From assembly GCF_010686685.1 (NCBI RefSeq), contig NZ_JAAGWD010000001.1:620001-684000 (forward strand): a DNA stretch of 64,000 nucleotides, read 5' to 3'. A program made the position numbers and the translations under genes. The notes below the pieces were generated by a model. It saw nothing but the letters and a program-made list of their open reading frames with translations. It made no database searches and had not been told where the DNA came from. The first letter of the stretch is position 1, and every line of letters begins with the position of its first letter. Origin of the DNA: Pontibacter burrus. Lineage in GTDB: Bacteria > Bacteroidota > Bacteroidia > Cytophagales > Hymenobacteraceae. Below, piece by piece: positions 44,452-52,437 of the stretch.

Positions 44452-44478
44452 ATTAATAGGAAGTTAAGTTTGCATTAA
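44452..44478 (-). promoter_or_regulatory. Possible PHO-box-type operator upstream of the TonB receptor
   Basis: ATTAA at 44452, GTTAA at 44463 and ATTAA at 44474: three RTTAA cores with exact 11-nt spacing, 57-83 nt before the receptor ATG. The core is short and the region AT-rich, so chance is possible. Confidence 0.4.
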
Positions 44479-44667
44479 CGTGCAGGATGTTGGATTAAAT
44501 AGTTGATTAACAAACGAATGTGTGGTTTTTGGTGTGTGGGCGTACCGGGTTGGTTTAGAAAAGCTGGAATTACTGATTGATAAAATAGGGAAGAGTATAT
44601 GCTTTTAACATATAAATAACCTTTCATTAATCTGCAGCTAATATTGTAGTTCTAGTTTTGTTCCATC

Positions 44668-44790
44668 AATCCTGCCCTCAAAAACTGGTTGCACATGTAT
44701 GGGTGAGAAACATCGTGGCAACCATCCGCAGCCGGATTAGTCTCCCGCGCTGCTCGAAACCCGCTGTATCCCGGCGGGTTTCATTTTTAT
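44668..44790 (+). ncRNA. Candidate structured small RNA
   Basis: A promoter-like TAGTTTTG (44653-44660, TAnnTTTG) would start a transcript near 44668. It can fold into a long hairpin, TGGTTGCACATGT (44686-44698) with ACATCGTGGCAACCA (44710-44724), about 13 pairs with two single-base bulges. A short TCCG-CAGC-CGGA hairpin follows, and the RNA ends in a GC-rich terminator (GAAACCCGC / GCGGGTTTC, then ATTTTT) at 44755-44790. No open frame runs through it on the plus strand. I do not recognise the class; 6S-like or a trans-acting sRNA are possible. It lies between two minus-strand genes, so it is not a 5' leader. Confidence 0.5.
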
Positions 44791-44798
44791 AGTTATAG

Positions 44799-44984
44799 TT
44801 AGAAGTCTGTTACCGGAGCACCGTCGTTGCAGGACCGAATGGCAAAAATGGCAACTATCACTATAAGCACAAGCACCAGGCAGCCAAAACCCATTCCGCA
44901 GCCACCTTTGCCGCCTGTACGTCCGCTGCCACTGGCCCCGAGTAGCTTACTAAGCATATAAAACTTGAAAAATTTCCCGAGCAT
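44799..44984 (-). CDS. Small Gly-rich single-pass membrane protein
   Basis: 61 residues: a short amphipathic N-terminus (MLGKFFKFYMLSKLLGAS), a Gly-rich segment (GSGRTGGKGGCGMGFG), one hydrophobic helix (CLVLVLIVIVAIFAI) and a short acidic tail. No family known to me. The clean start, plausible membrane topology and absence of a competing frame support a real gene, though small size keeps confidence moderate. Confidence 0.55.
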   Translation of the reverse strand: MLGKFFKFYMLSKLLGASGSGRTGGKGGCGMGFGCLVLVLIVIVAIFAIRSCNDGAPVTDF

Positions 44985-45120
44985 GTTTCTTTCTTTTCGA
45001 TTTAAGAGTTAGTTAGTACGGATAGAGGAGCGTTGGGATGTGGGCAGTGGTTAAGGGGGATTTTTCTGATCCTCAGGATTTGAGGTTTGGCTATAGTTTG
45101 GAAGCTATAGTTTCACCCTT

Positions 45121-45393
45121 TCCCAACCTTCCCCTGTTGTCGAGGGCCCCTACCCCAAAACAGGGGAAGGAGATTGGCTATCGTTCTAAGTTACTGATTT
45201 AACACCCCTATAGTCCCCTCAAGGGGACAATTTCAGCAATAGCTATAGTTTAGATTCCTGTTTTATAGGTGTGGTTAGTCATCCCCCTGCCCCCTTCAAA
45301 GGGGGAATTTTCTGCAATTGCTATAGTAGTTTGAGCTGTAGTTTTATAGTTGGCATTCTAACCCACCCCTACCCCTCCCAAGAGGGGAATTTT
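45121..45393. repeat. Cluster of GC-rich hairpin repeats (CCCCTCC..GGAGGGG type)
   Basis: Four degenerate copies at roughly 45121-45172, 45201-45235, 45281-45310 and 45361-45393. Each is a C-rich run that can pair with a following G-rich run (for example CCCCTCCCAAGAGGGGAA), separated by AT-rich stretches with CTATAG words. Related copies lie at 62399-62516. No gene is seen here. Confidence 0.75.
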
Positions 45394-45514
45394 GGCTATA
45401 GTTACAATTGCGCTATCGTGCTATAGTTACTAACCACGAGCAGGCAGGCGCAGCCTGCCGTTCGAAACTATAACCACGATAAAGCGACAGAACTATAGCT
45501 CATCAAACTATAAG

Positions 45515-45732
45515 AACTATAGCTATCGAAAGATCTCAGTCTTTGGGTTGAGCGCCTTTGCCTTGTTGCGGTGCCGGTAGGCAACCCGACGCAGGAGGGT
45601 AGCAAGAAGGCAGCAGCGCGATGCCCGAAGACGGGGCCTCGCGGCCGTGAGCGCACCAAGGCAACTATAAAACTATAGGCTGGTAGAGCTCCCAGGATAA
45701 GTGGTGGCTATAGCACGAACTGCTTGTGTCAA
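45515..45732. repeat. Dispersed repeat, copy A (about 220 bp)
   Basis: Matches 62060-62279 in inverted orientation. The best conserved core (45541-45653) contains TTTGGGTTGAGCGCCTTTG, CAACCCGACGCAGGAGGGTA and GATGCCCGAAGACGGGGCC; flanking matches include CCCAGGAT and GAACTGCTTGTG. The surrounding spacer 44985-45958 has no convincing gene. Confidence 0.9.
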
Positions 45733-45958
45733 GGTGCAACTATAGTCAACTATAGCACAAACTGCTTACCAACTATAGCAAACGCTTAACGCAATCTTGT
45801 CCTTACAGCCCAGTTGAGTCAGGAGACTCAACCAACCCTATAGTTAGACACGAGCGAGGACGCTCACGCCAGCAAAAGGTGGCAAAAGGAAACTATAGGG
45901 CATATAAGATCCCTCGGCTAACGCTCGGGATGACAATGGAGAAACTATACTCTTGTTT

Positions 45959-46960
45959 TTAACTGATAGGAACCTTACGGAGGATCGCTTCTATAAAATC
46001 CTTGGTCTTGATGCCATCGGCTTCCGCTTCATAATTGAGGATGATACGGTGGTTCATCACATCGTGCGCTACTTCCTTGATATCCTCAGGCAGTACATAA
46101 TCGCGTTCGTCGAAATAGGCAAGGGCACGGGCGGCACGGTTTAAGGCAATGCTGGCGCGCGGCGACACACCGAACTGAATGTAAGGCGCAAACTCATTCA
46201 GGTCGTATTCGGCAGGGCGGCGGGTGGCGAAAACCAACTCAATAATGTAGCGCTCCAGTGTTTCGGAGAGCTGCACCTGGTTTATCTCGTTCCGGATGTG
46301 GAAGATGTCCTCTTTGGAAAGAATCGTATTAATGGTATCGTTGAACGACATGTTAGCCATACGGCGCATGATCTCCAGTTCATCCGACTTTTTAGGGTAG
46401 TCGATGTACACCTTCATCATGAAACGGTCTACCTGGGCTTCCGGGAGCGGGTAGGTTCCTTCGTGTTCTACCGGGTTCTGTGTAGCCAGTACCAGGAAGG
46501 GTAGGTCCAGCTTATAAGTGGTTTCGCCTATAGTTACCTGTTTTTCCTGCATCGCCTCCAGCAGCGCCGACTGCACTTTGGCCGGTGAGCGGTTCACTTC
46601 GTCGGCAAGTATCAGGTTGGCGAAGATTGGACCTTTCTTCACCTCAAACATAGAGGCATTCTGGTTGTAGATCATCGTCCCGATCAGGTCGGATGGCAGC
46701 AGGTCCGGAGTGAACTGGATGCGCTGGAAATCTAAACGCAAGGCCTTGGAAAGCGAGTTAATGGTAAGTGTTTTTGCCAGGCCTGGTACACCCTCCAGCA
46801 GAATATGTCCGCCGGTAAACAAACCGATCAGCAGGCGGTTAACCATGTATTGCTGGCCTACAACTACTTTCCCTACTTCACTGAAAACCTGCTTTATTTT
46901 CTGCTGATTCGCCTTCACGCGGTCCAGGTATACAATATCTTCTGCTGGCATAAAACTCAT
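45959..46960 (-). CDS. MoxR-family AAA+ ATPase
   Basis: 333 residues of the AAA_3 (MoxR) family: Walker A GVPGLAKT at 57-64, Walker B LILADEVNRSP, sensor 1 ATQNPVEHEGTYPLPEAQ and sensor 2 region SPRASIALNRAARA. MoxR ATPases act as chaperone-like assembly factors for metalloenzymes or von Willebrand-domain proteins, usually together with a DUF58 protein. Here no DUF58, VWA or transglutaminase gene is adjacent: a repeat-rich spacer lies downstream and a divergent gene upstream, so partners must be elsewhere. Confidence 0.94.
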   Translation of the reverse strand: MSFMPAEDIVYLDRVKANQQKIKQVFSEVGKVVVGQQYMVNRLLIGLFTGGHILLEGVPGLAKTLTINSLSKALRLDFQRIQFTPDLLPSDLIGTMIYNQNASMFEVKKGPIFANLILADEVNRSPAKVQSALLEAMQEKQVTIGETTYKLDLPFLVLATQNPVEHEGTYPLPEAQVDRFMMKVYIDYPKKSDELEIMRRMANMSFNDTINTILSKEDIFHIRNEINQVQLSETLERYIIELVFATRRPAEYDLNEFAPYIQFGVSPRASIALNRAARALAYFDERDYVLPEDIKEVAHDVMNHRIILNYEAEADGIKTKDFIEAILRKVPIS

Positions 46961-47113
46961 AGGATCTGAAAAAACGTTTCCAATATAGCTATATTACGCC
47001 ACTTCTGCTACGCTATTGTGCCAAAGCAGGCACGGCAGAACAATAAAACTATAGTTATGGTATAGAAATCAACTATAGTTTATACTTGCACTCTTAACCT
47101 AAAATGGCTGCTC

Positions 47114-48541
47114 ATGCAACACACTTTTGCTACCGACCTAACCTCGGCGCTCTATACAGATATGTATCAACTCTCGATGGCGCACTCACACTTTAACTAT
47201 AACCGCCATAACGAACAGGTAGCTTTTGATTACTTCTACAGAAAGCAGCCATACAACGGCGGTTTTGCTGTTTTTTCAGGGTTGGGTGAGGTGCTGATGC
47301 TGCTGCAGGAGTTTAAGTTCAGCAGCAACGACATAGACTGGCTGCATAATACAGGCTTTAAGGAAGAGTTTCTGGAGTTTCTACGTGGGTTCAGATTCCG
47401 GGGTACGGTGTATAGCATGCGCGAAGGTGAAGTGGTTTTTCCGCAGGAGCCGCTTGTGCGGGTGCAGGGCAACCTGGTAGAAGCCCAGCTGGTCGAGACG
47501 GTGCTACTCAACTACCTGAATTTTCAGTCGCTGATAGCTACCAAAGCTGCCCGAATAAAACTAGTGGCACGCGGCGCAACGCTCAGCGAGTTTGGTTTGC
47601 GCAGGGCGCAGGGCTTGGGCGGCATGCAGGCAACGCGGGCAGCTATAACGGGTGGCTTTACGAGTACATCCAACGTGCTGGGTGCTAAAGTGTATGGGGT
47701 GCCGGCAGTAGGAACTATAGCTCACTCTTACATTCAGAGTTACAAAGAAGAGCTGGCCGCTTTCCGCGATTTTGCCAAAGTAAACCCGCAGGGCTGTGTA
47801 TTGCTGGTTGATACCTACGATACCCTGAAAAGTGGTGTGCCCAACGCCATAACCGTTGCAAAAGAGATGGAGCAGCAGGGCCACAAACTGATGGGCATAC
47901 GACTGGACAGCGGCGACCTGGCTTACCTGGCAAAACAGGCACGCCAGCAGCTGGATGCCGCAGGACTGAGCTATGTGAAGATTGTGGTATCGAACCAGTT
48001 GGACGAGCACATTGTGAAAAGCCTGTTTGACCAGGGAGCCCCCATTGATATTTTTGGGGTAGGAACAAGCCTGGTAACCGGCAAACCCGATGCTGCCCTG
48101 GATGGCGTTTACAAACTGAGCATGGCCAACAACGAACCACGCCTGAAGCTTTCTGAAAATATCAAAAAGACTACCTTGCCCGGCCTGAAACAGGTATACC
48201 GTTATCACGACAGTGCCGGAAATTTTATAGCCGATGCCGTGGCCCTGGATGGGGAATGTGCGCCGGCAATGATCCAGCACCCGTACGAGCCTGATAAAAG
48301 TATGCAGCTGAAAGGATACCAGTCGGAGCCATTGTTGCAGCCGGTAATGCAGCATGGCAGCCTGCTTATGAAACCAACCCCCATACTGGAAGTAGCCGAT
48401 TATGCAGCCAGCCGCCTGAGCAGGTTAACCGATGAGTACAAGCGTTTCGAAAATCCGCATATTTACAAAGTGGGCCTGAGCAAGAAACTTTACGACCTAC
48501 GCACGGAGCTCCGAAACAAGTATAAAAAAGACAGTTTATAG
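47114..48541 (+). CDS. pncB: Nicotinate phosphoribosyltransferase
   Basis: 475 residues, the length of the longer type of NAPRTase. Motifs: TDMYQLSMAHSHF at the N-terminus, FDYFYRKQPYNGGFAVFSGL, the core EFGLRRAQGLGGMQATRAA, TIAHSYIQSY (the phosphorylatable His region), GIRLDSGDLAYLA and FGVGTSLVTG. It condenses nicotinate with PRPP to give nicotinate mononucleotide. The nicotinamidase gene starts 2 nt after its stop, forming a Preiss-Handler salvage operon. Confidence 0.96.
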   Translation: MQHTFATDLTSALYTDMYQLSMAHSHFNYNRHNEQVAFDYFYRKQPYNGGFAVFSGLGEVLMLLQEFKFSSNDIDWLHNTGFKEEFLEFLRGFRFRGTVYSMREGEVVFPQEPLVRVQGNLVEAQLVETVLLNYLNFQSLIATKAARIKLVARGATLSEFGLRRAQGLGGMQATRAAITGGFTSTSNVLGAKVYGVPAVGTIAHSYIQSYKEELAAFRDFAKVNPQGCVLLVDTYDTLKSGVPNAITVAKEMEQQGHKLMGIRLDSGDLAYLAKQARQQLDAAGLSYVKIVVSNQLDEHIVKSLFDQGAPIDIFGVGTSLVTGKPDAALDGVYKLSMANNEPRLKLSENIKKTTLPGLKQVYRYHDSAGNFIADAVALDGECAPAMIQHPYEPDKSMQLKGYQSEPLLQPVMQHGSLLMKPTPILEVADYAASRLSRLTDEYKRFENPHIYKVGLSKKLYDLRTELRNKYKKDSL

Positions 48542-48543
48542 TT

Positions 48544-49161
48544 ATGAAAGCATTGATCATAGTAGATGTGCAGCACGATTTTCTGCCGGGTGGCGCACTG
48601 GCTGTACCGGGTGGTGATGAGATTATTCCGCTCATAAACGAACTACAAAGCTACGCCGACCTTATAGTTGCTACCCAGGACTGGCACCCCGCCGGTCATA
48701 AAAGTTTTGCATCAGCACACGAAGGGAAGAGCGTTTTTGAAAAGATTGACTTGGAAGGGCTGGAGCAGGTACTGTGGCCCGACCATTGTGTACAGGGCAC
48801 GCACGGCGCGGAGTTTAGTCCGGAACTGAACATGAACCACGTAGAAGCCATATTCCGGAAAGGAATGGAGCACGGCATTGACAGCTACAGCGGCTTTTAC
48901 GACAACGGGCACCGCAAAGCAACCGGCCTGGGCGCTTACCTTAAGGGGCGTGGAGTAACCGAGATCTGGGTTTGCGGCCTGGCCAGCGATTATTGTGTAT
49001 ACTTCACTGCTTTGGATGGTCTGGATCAGGGCTTTAAAACCACACTGATTGAAGATGCCAGCCGACCAATAGATGCTGCCAGCTTTGAGTTGAAAAAAGA
49101 ACATCTGCTCAGCAAAGGCGGACAAATAAGCCATGCCAAAAAAATATTGTTGAAGATGTAG
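48544..49161 (+). CDS. pncA: Nicotinamidase
   Basis: 205 residues of the isochorismatase-like family. Catalytic triad Asp8 (IVDVQHDF), Lys106 (FRKGMEH) and Cys151 (SDYCV). Metal ligands Asp46 and His48 in QDWHPAGH, and His81 in WPDHCVQGT. It converts nicotinamide to nicotinate, the substrate of the preceding PncB, so the operon recycles nicotinamide to NAD. Spacing of 2 nt indicates coupling. Confidence 0.97.
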   Translation: MKALIIVDVQHDFLPGGALAVPGGDEIIPLINELQSYADLIVATQDWHPAGHKSFASAHEGKSVFEKIDLEGLEQVLWPDHCVQGTHGAEFSPELNMNHVEAIFRKGMEHGIDSYSGFYDNGHRKATGLGAYLKGRGVTEIWVCGLASDYCVYFTALDGLDQGFKTTLIEDASRPIDAASFELKKEHLLSKGGQISHAKKILLKM

Positions 49162-49189
49162 CTGGATTAAATTGAGGATAATCATGGCG

Positions 49190-49252
49190 CGAGCGTCCAC
49201 GCTCGTGTCGAACTATAGTTGGGCGTCTCGCCCAGTGGATCGCAGATCCACT
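49190..49252. repeat. REP-like hairpins downstream of pncA
   Basis: CGAGCGT-CC-ACGCTCG (49190-49205) and AGTGGATC-GCA-GATCCACT (49234-49252), separated by AACTATAGTT. The second has the 3-nt loop of the RAYT-associated REPs but a different stem. A degraded copy follows (ACGGATCACAGATCTG). The rest of the spacer to 49477 shows only CTATAG words. Confidence 0.75.
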
Positions 49253-49477
49253 ATTGTTTCACGGATCACAGATCTGAGCTAGCAAAGTGCCATACCGCCA
49301 GTTTGAGCGCAGCGGTAACTGGTGGTTTACTATGCAGCCAGTTTGCAACTGGCTTTGCTTTGAAAAAGCAAGGATTAACTATAGCCTAAACTATAGAACT
49401 ATAGTTTAAAGATTATATGCTCTCTCACGTCCCGCGAGTGTAAGCTACCAACCATTGTATCTGAAACTATAAAAACG

Positions 49478-49509
49478 AAAAAGCCACTCCTTTGCAAGAG
49501 TGGCTTTTT
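49478..49509. terminator. Bidirectional terminator
   Basis: AAAAAGCCACTC pairs with GAGTGGCTTTTT (8-nt loop), with T tracts on both strands. Confidence 0.92.
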
Positions 49510-49529
49510 TATGCTGTAATGGGTTATAC

Positions 49530-49916
49530 TTAAGATAAATAGAACTCGCCTTCATGGCCGTGCGCACGCTGGTTTTTGAAGCGGGCAATATCGGTCTGCA
49601 TGTTGTTGTAGATCTCCTCAATCTCTTCTGATTCTTCAGTAAGCGGTTTAATGTGCTCGCTCAGTAATTTGGCAGCCAACGGGTAAAACTTGGAATCGTC
49701 GGTGTTTTTGGCATTTACTTTAAAGTTACTGATGGCGTTTTCCAGCTTTTTGAGCATTGGGTGCTGCGCTTTAAACTCCTGAACGGTGTCGCGAAGTTTT
49801 TCCCGTATCATGAGATACAGATCTTCTTCAAACGTCATTCCGAAGTCATCATCCTCCTCTTCCTCGTCAAAATCGTTGTAGCTCAAATCGTCGTCGTAAT
49901 CGAAATCGTCTCTCAT
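49530..49916 (-). CDS. Small acidic cytoplasmic protein of unknown function
   Basis: 128 residues. The first 28 are almost all Asp, Glu, Tyr and Phe (MRDDFDYDDDLSYNDFDEEE), followed by a helical domain (MIREKLRDTVQEFKAQHPML, SEHIKPLTEESEEIEEIYNN). No signal peptide or membrane helix. No family recognised. The strongly acidic head could mimic nucleic acid or bind a basic partner, which is inference. It is monocistronic with a good terminator. Confidence 0.72.
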   Translation of the reverse strand: MRDDFDYDDDLSYNDFDEEEEDDDFGMTFEEDLYLMIREKLRDTVQEFKAQHPMLKKLENAISNFKVNAKNTDDSKFYPLAAKLLSEHIKPLTEESEEIEEIYNNMQTDIARFKNQRAHGHEGEFYLS

Positions 49917-50157
49917 GGCTAAATATAAAATGTTTTAAAGTTGATAGTACGGGCTAATTTTCTGTTTGTGTCAGTTATAGCGTAATTTTTAAGCTGCGTT
50001 TTGGCGGTAATTTCTGCTAAAAAATGCCAACGCAACTGCATAATTAGCATTTCGGATTATTATTTGCAATAGCTGCCAACAGCAGAATAAATAAGTTTTT
50101 TTACATGCTGCACACCCGCCTGATGTACTGCCGTTTGTAAGAATACCCCCTCATAAA
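49917..50157. other. Spacer without a recognised gene
   Basis: AT-rich spacer. It contains an imperfect inverted repeat (GCGTTTTGGC ... GCCAACGC, about 49995-50032) that may belong to the leader of the acidic protein gene. Nothing else was recognised. Confidence 0.5.
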
Positions 50158-50186
50158 AAAAGCTCATACGGTTTGCATGAGCTTTT
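50158..50186 (-). terminator. Terminator of the Pro/Ala-rich protein gene
   Basis: AAAAGCTCAT pairs with ATGAGCTTTT; on the minus strand the stem is followed by a T tract. Confidence 0.88.
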
Positions 50187-50207
50187 GATATAGTTTAGAT
50201 AAATATC

Positions 50208-51362
50208 TTACGCAAACTTACGCTCTATCAGGCGCAGCAGTTTGTGTACGTGCTCCTGCTTCCTGCTCCAGTCATACTTAGCAGCTAAGTCCTGGGTTAC
50301 AAACCGCTTTGCATGCTCCGGGTCCGCCATTGCATCCAGCGACTGTATGGCTTGGTAATAGGTCAGGTTATCGCCGTCAAAAAGCTCGTTTATAAAGCTG
50401 AAGCGCTGGTTTATCGAGATCGCATTTTTAAGCGAATCTATTTTCTGGTTCGTGTGCGCATCGGCCAGCGACGAGGAAGTAGTAGCTTTTTTAAAGTTCT
50501 CGTTCAGGGTTGGGCGCTCGGCAGCCTTAAATTTCTCGTTCAGGTTGTGGTGCTCGGCAGCTTTAGGCACCGCAGGCGGTGTAGCAGGAGCAGGTGATGT
50601 AGCCGGAGCAGGCGGTGTAACTATAGTTGCTTCACGTTGCGTCGTATGTATTGGCGCAACTATATCTTTTTCTTCTTCAGGCGCTGCCGGTGTAGGCTTT
50701 GCTGCCTCAGGAACTGGTGCTGCAACCGGTGCCGGAGCCGATGGTGTTACAATATCATCGATGCTTAACGGCAATAAGCTGTTAAACTGGCTAACTATAG
50801 TTTCCAGTTTGGTAAGCTCGCCGCGGTGTGCGTTCAGGTATAGTTTAAAGCGGCTTACTATATAGTCGCGGTCGCGGCTGCTGGCCGAAAGCGTCTCGAT
50901 AAAGCCGGCAAATAATGGTTTGTTAATGTCGATGTATTTCAGGTTCTCCTGCAGCTTAGGCAACGTGATTTCTTCCTGAATTCGCAGAAACTTCTCTTCC
51001 AGCGTAGCAGCCGGGGCCAGCACAACCAGAAACGTGTCGTAAATGGCTTTCTGCAGTAGCGGCTCAAATGCGTGGCGTTTCATTTTAATCTTGCGCGACA
51101 GCACGTTCATAAAATTTAGCAGGGCTTCCTTCACATCCTCATTCTCGAAATCGAAGTAAGGGCTGCGCAGGTTAGCCATCTCCTGGTGCCACTTCAGGAG
51201 CAATTCCTTTATCACAAAAAGATTTACCTGCTTAACAGGTGCAAAATGAAGCAATTGCGGGCCGTTTATAATATCATGCGATGCAAAATGGCGGTCGCAC
51301 AACACATTTGCCAGCTCTTTGCTGTACCGCTCAAGGTGTAATTGATTATATTTGTCGTCCAT
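50208..51362 (-). CDS. Bacteroidota protein of unknown function with Pro/Ala-rich linker
   Basis: About 384 residues from the ATG at 51362 (MDDKYNQLHLERYSKELANV). A longer frame reaching 51566 was rejected because it runs antisense through the ferredoxin gene. Residues 1-220 are helical; 225-310 form a low-complexity Pro/Ala/Glu linker (APAPVAAPVPEAAKPTPAAP). The C-terminal domain (NLNEKFKAAERPTLNENFKK, then SLKNAISINQRFSFINELFD and YDWSRKQEHVHKLLRLIERK) looks conserved and helical. There is no signal peptide. Function unknown. Its start lies 37 nt from the divergent ferredoxin gene, so they share a promoter region. Confidence 0.75.
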   Translation of the reverse strand: MDDKYNQLHLERYSKELANVLCDRHFASHDIINGPQLLHFAPVKQVNLFVIKELLLKWHQEMANLRSPYFDFENEDVKEALLNFMNVLSRKIKMKRHAFEPLLQKAIYDTFLVVLAPAATLEEKFLRIQEEITLPKLQENLKYIDINKPLFAGFIETLSASSRDRDYIVSRFKLYLNAHRGELTKLETIVSQFNSLLPLSIDDIVTPSAPAPVAAPVPEAAKPTPAAPEEEKDIVAPIHTTQREATIVTPPAPATSPAPATPPAVPKAAEHHNLNEKFKAAERPTLNENFKKATTSSSLADAHTNQKIDSLKNAISINQRFSFINELFDGDNLTYYQAIQSLDAMADPEHAKRFVTQDLAAKYDWSRKQEHVHKLLRLIERKFA

Positions 51363-51398
51363 TGGGAGTAGCTTTCTTCTCTGAAGTATAAAGGTAAC

Positions 51399-51722
51399 AT
51401 GCCGGATTTGATTGTGCAAAACCTGTATCAGCGCCATGTGGCCGTTGACCAGGGCCAGACGTTGTTTAAGGCCATACAGGCAGCCGGCATAGACTGGATG
51501 CACGCCTGCGGCACCAAAGGCCGCTGCACTACCTGCCGCATTATTGTTTTGGATGGTATGGAGCACCTCGGCGAGCTAAGTCCCGCCGAACAACGCTACC
51601 GCAACAACGGCCGCCTGAAAGATAACGAACGACTTACCTGCCAATGTATGTTAAGTGGTGGCGATGTTACCGGAAAAGTACCCGAGCAAACCAAGCTGCC
51701 GCACATGAGCTACTCAGGTTAA
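51399..51722 (+). CDS. Small 2Fe-2S ferredoxin
   Basis: 107 residues with a plant/adrenodoxin-type binding pattern: HACGTKGRCTTC provides three cysteines and the fourth is in RLTCQCML. It has the beta-grasp start VQNLYQRHVAVDQGQTLFKA. It would act as a soluble one-electron carrier, for example for an oxygenase or Fe-S assembly; partners are not encoded nearby. It is followed by an AT-rich spacer with a loose inverted repeat, then thymidine kinase. Confidence 0.9.
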   Translation: MPDLIVQNLYQRHVAVDQGQTLFKAIQAAGIDWMHACGTKGRCTTCRIIVLDGMEHLGELSPAEQRYRNNGRLKDNERLTCQCMLSGGDVTGKVPEQTKLPHMSYSG

Positions 51723-51833
51723 ATGGTTATATTGTTAAATTGCTGATTGTTGATTGTTCTATTAGCAGGCTAACAATTAATCAATTTAACCTTCAACAAT
51801 TTAACAAACAACAACCAGCAATCAACAATTAAT

Positions 51834-52427
51834 ATGTTTATAGAACCACGCGTTGGCGGCGGAGGCCAGGCACAGAGAAGGGGATGGATTGAGGTGATCT
51901 GCGGATCGATGTTTTCGGGTAAGACGGAAGAACTTATCCGCAGGCTGAACCGTGCCAAGATTGCAAAGCAGAAGGTGGAGATCTTTAAGCCAACGGTTGA
52001 TAAACGCTACCACGACGAAGATGTGGTATCGCATAACGCCAATGTCATACGTTCTACGCCCATCGATTTTGCACAGGATATGTTGCTGCTGGGTGGTAGC
52101 TGCGATGTGGTGGGGATTGACGAAGCACAGTTTTTTGATGATGGTCTGGCCGAAGTTTGCGTAAAGCTGGCTAACAGCGGCGTGCGCGTAATTGCTGCCG
52201 GCCTGGACATGGATTACCTGGGCAAACCCTTTGGCCCGATGCCTGCCCTGATGGCCGTAGCCGAATATGTTACCAAAGTACACGCCATTTGCGTGCAGTG
52301 CGGAGATATTGCCACCTACTCGTTCCGTAGTGCAGCTTCAGAGCAGCAGGTGCTGTTAGGCGAAACCGACTCCTACGAAGCCCGTTGCCGCCACTGCTTT
52401 TTAGAAGGTCTCAAGAATAAGAAATAA
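51834..52427 (+). CDS. tdk: Thymidine kinase
   Basis: 197 residues of the type II (TK1-like) family. P-loop [10 protein letters not shown] at 24-33, DEAQFF (catalytic Glu and Walker B), lasso residues, [15 protein letters not shown], and a zinc site CVQC ... CRHC. It phosphorylates thymidine for salvage. The N-terminal extension [17 protein letters not shown] is common in Bacteroidota enzymes. Confidence 0.97.
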   Translation: MFIEPRVGGGGQAQRRGWIEVICGSMFSGKTEELIRRLNRAKIAKQKVEIFKPTVDKRYHDEDVVSHNANVIRSTPIDFAQDMLLLGGSCDVVGIDEAQFFDDGLAEVCVKLANSGVRVIAAGLDMDYLGKPFGPMPALMAVAEYVTKVHAICVQCGDIATYSFRSAASEQQVLLGETDSYEARCRHCFLEGLKNKK

Positions 52428-52437
52428 ACTATAGCTG

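Noticed and set aside
44700..44790. tRNA or SRP RNA
   Set aside because: No cloverleaf or GGTTCRA T-loop, and no SRP Alu/S-domain core sequence; only unassigned hairpins and a terminator.
45468..45659. 63-codon minus-strand frame across the dispersed repeat
   Set aside because: It lies inside the 220-bp repeat, and the matching frame in the other copy is shifted by indels that are not multiples of three.
51363..51566. 68-residue N-terminal extension of the Pro/Ala-rich protein
   Set aside because: It is antisense to the ferredoxin coding region; the ATG at 51362 gives a normal start and leaves a divergent promoter region.
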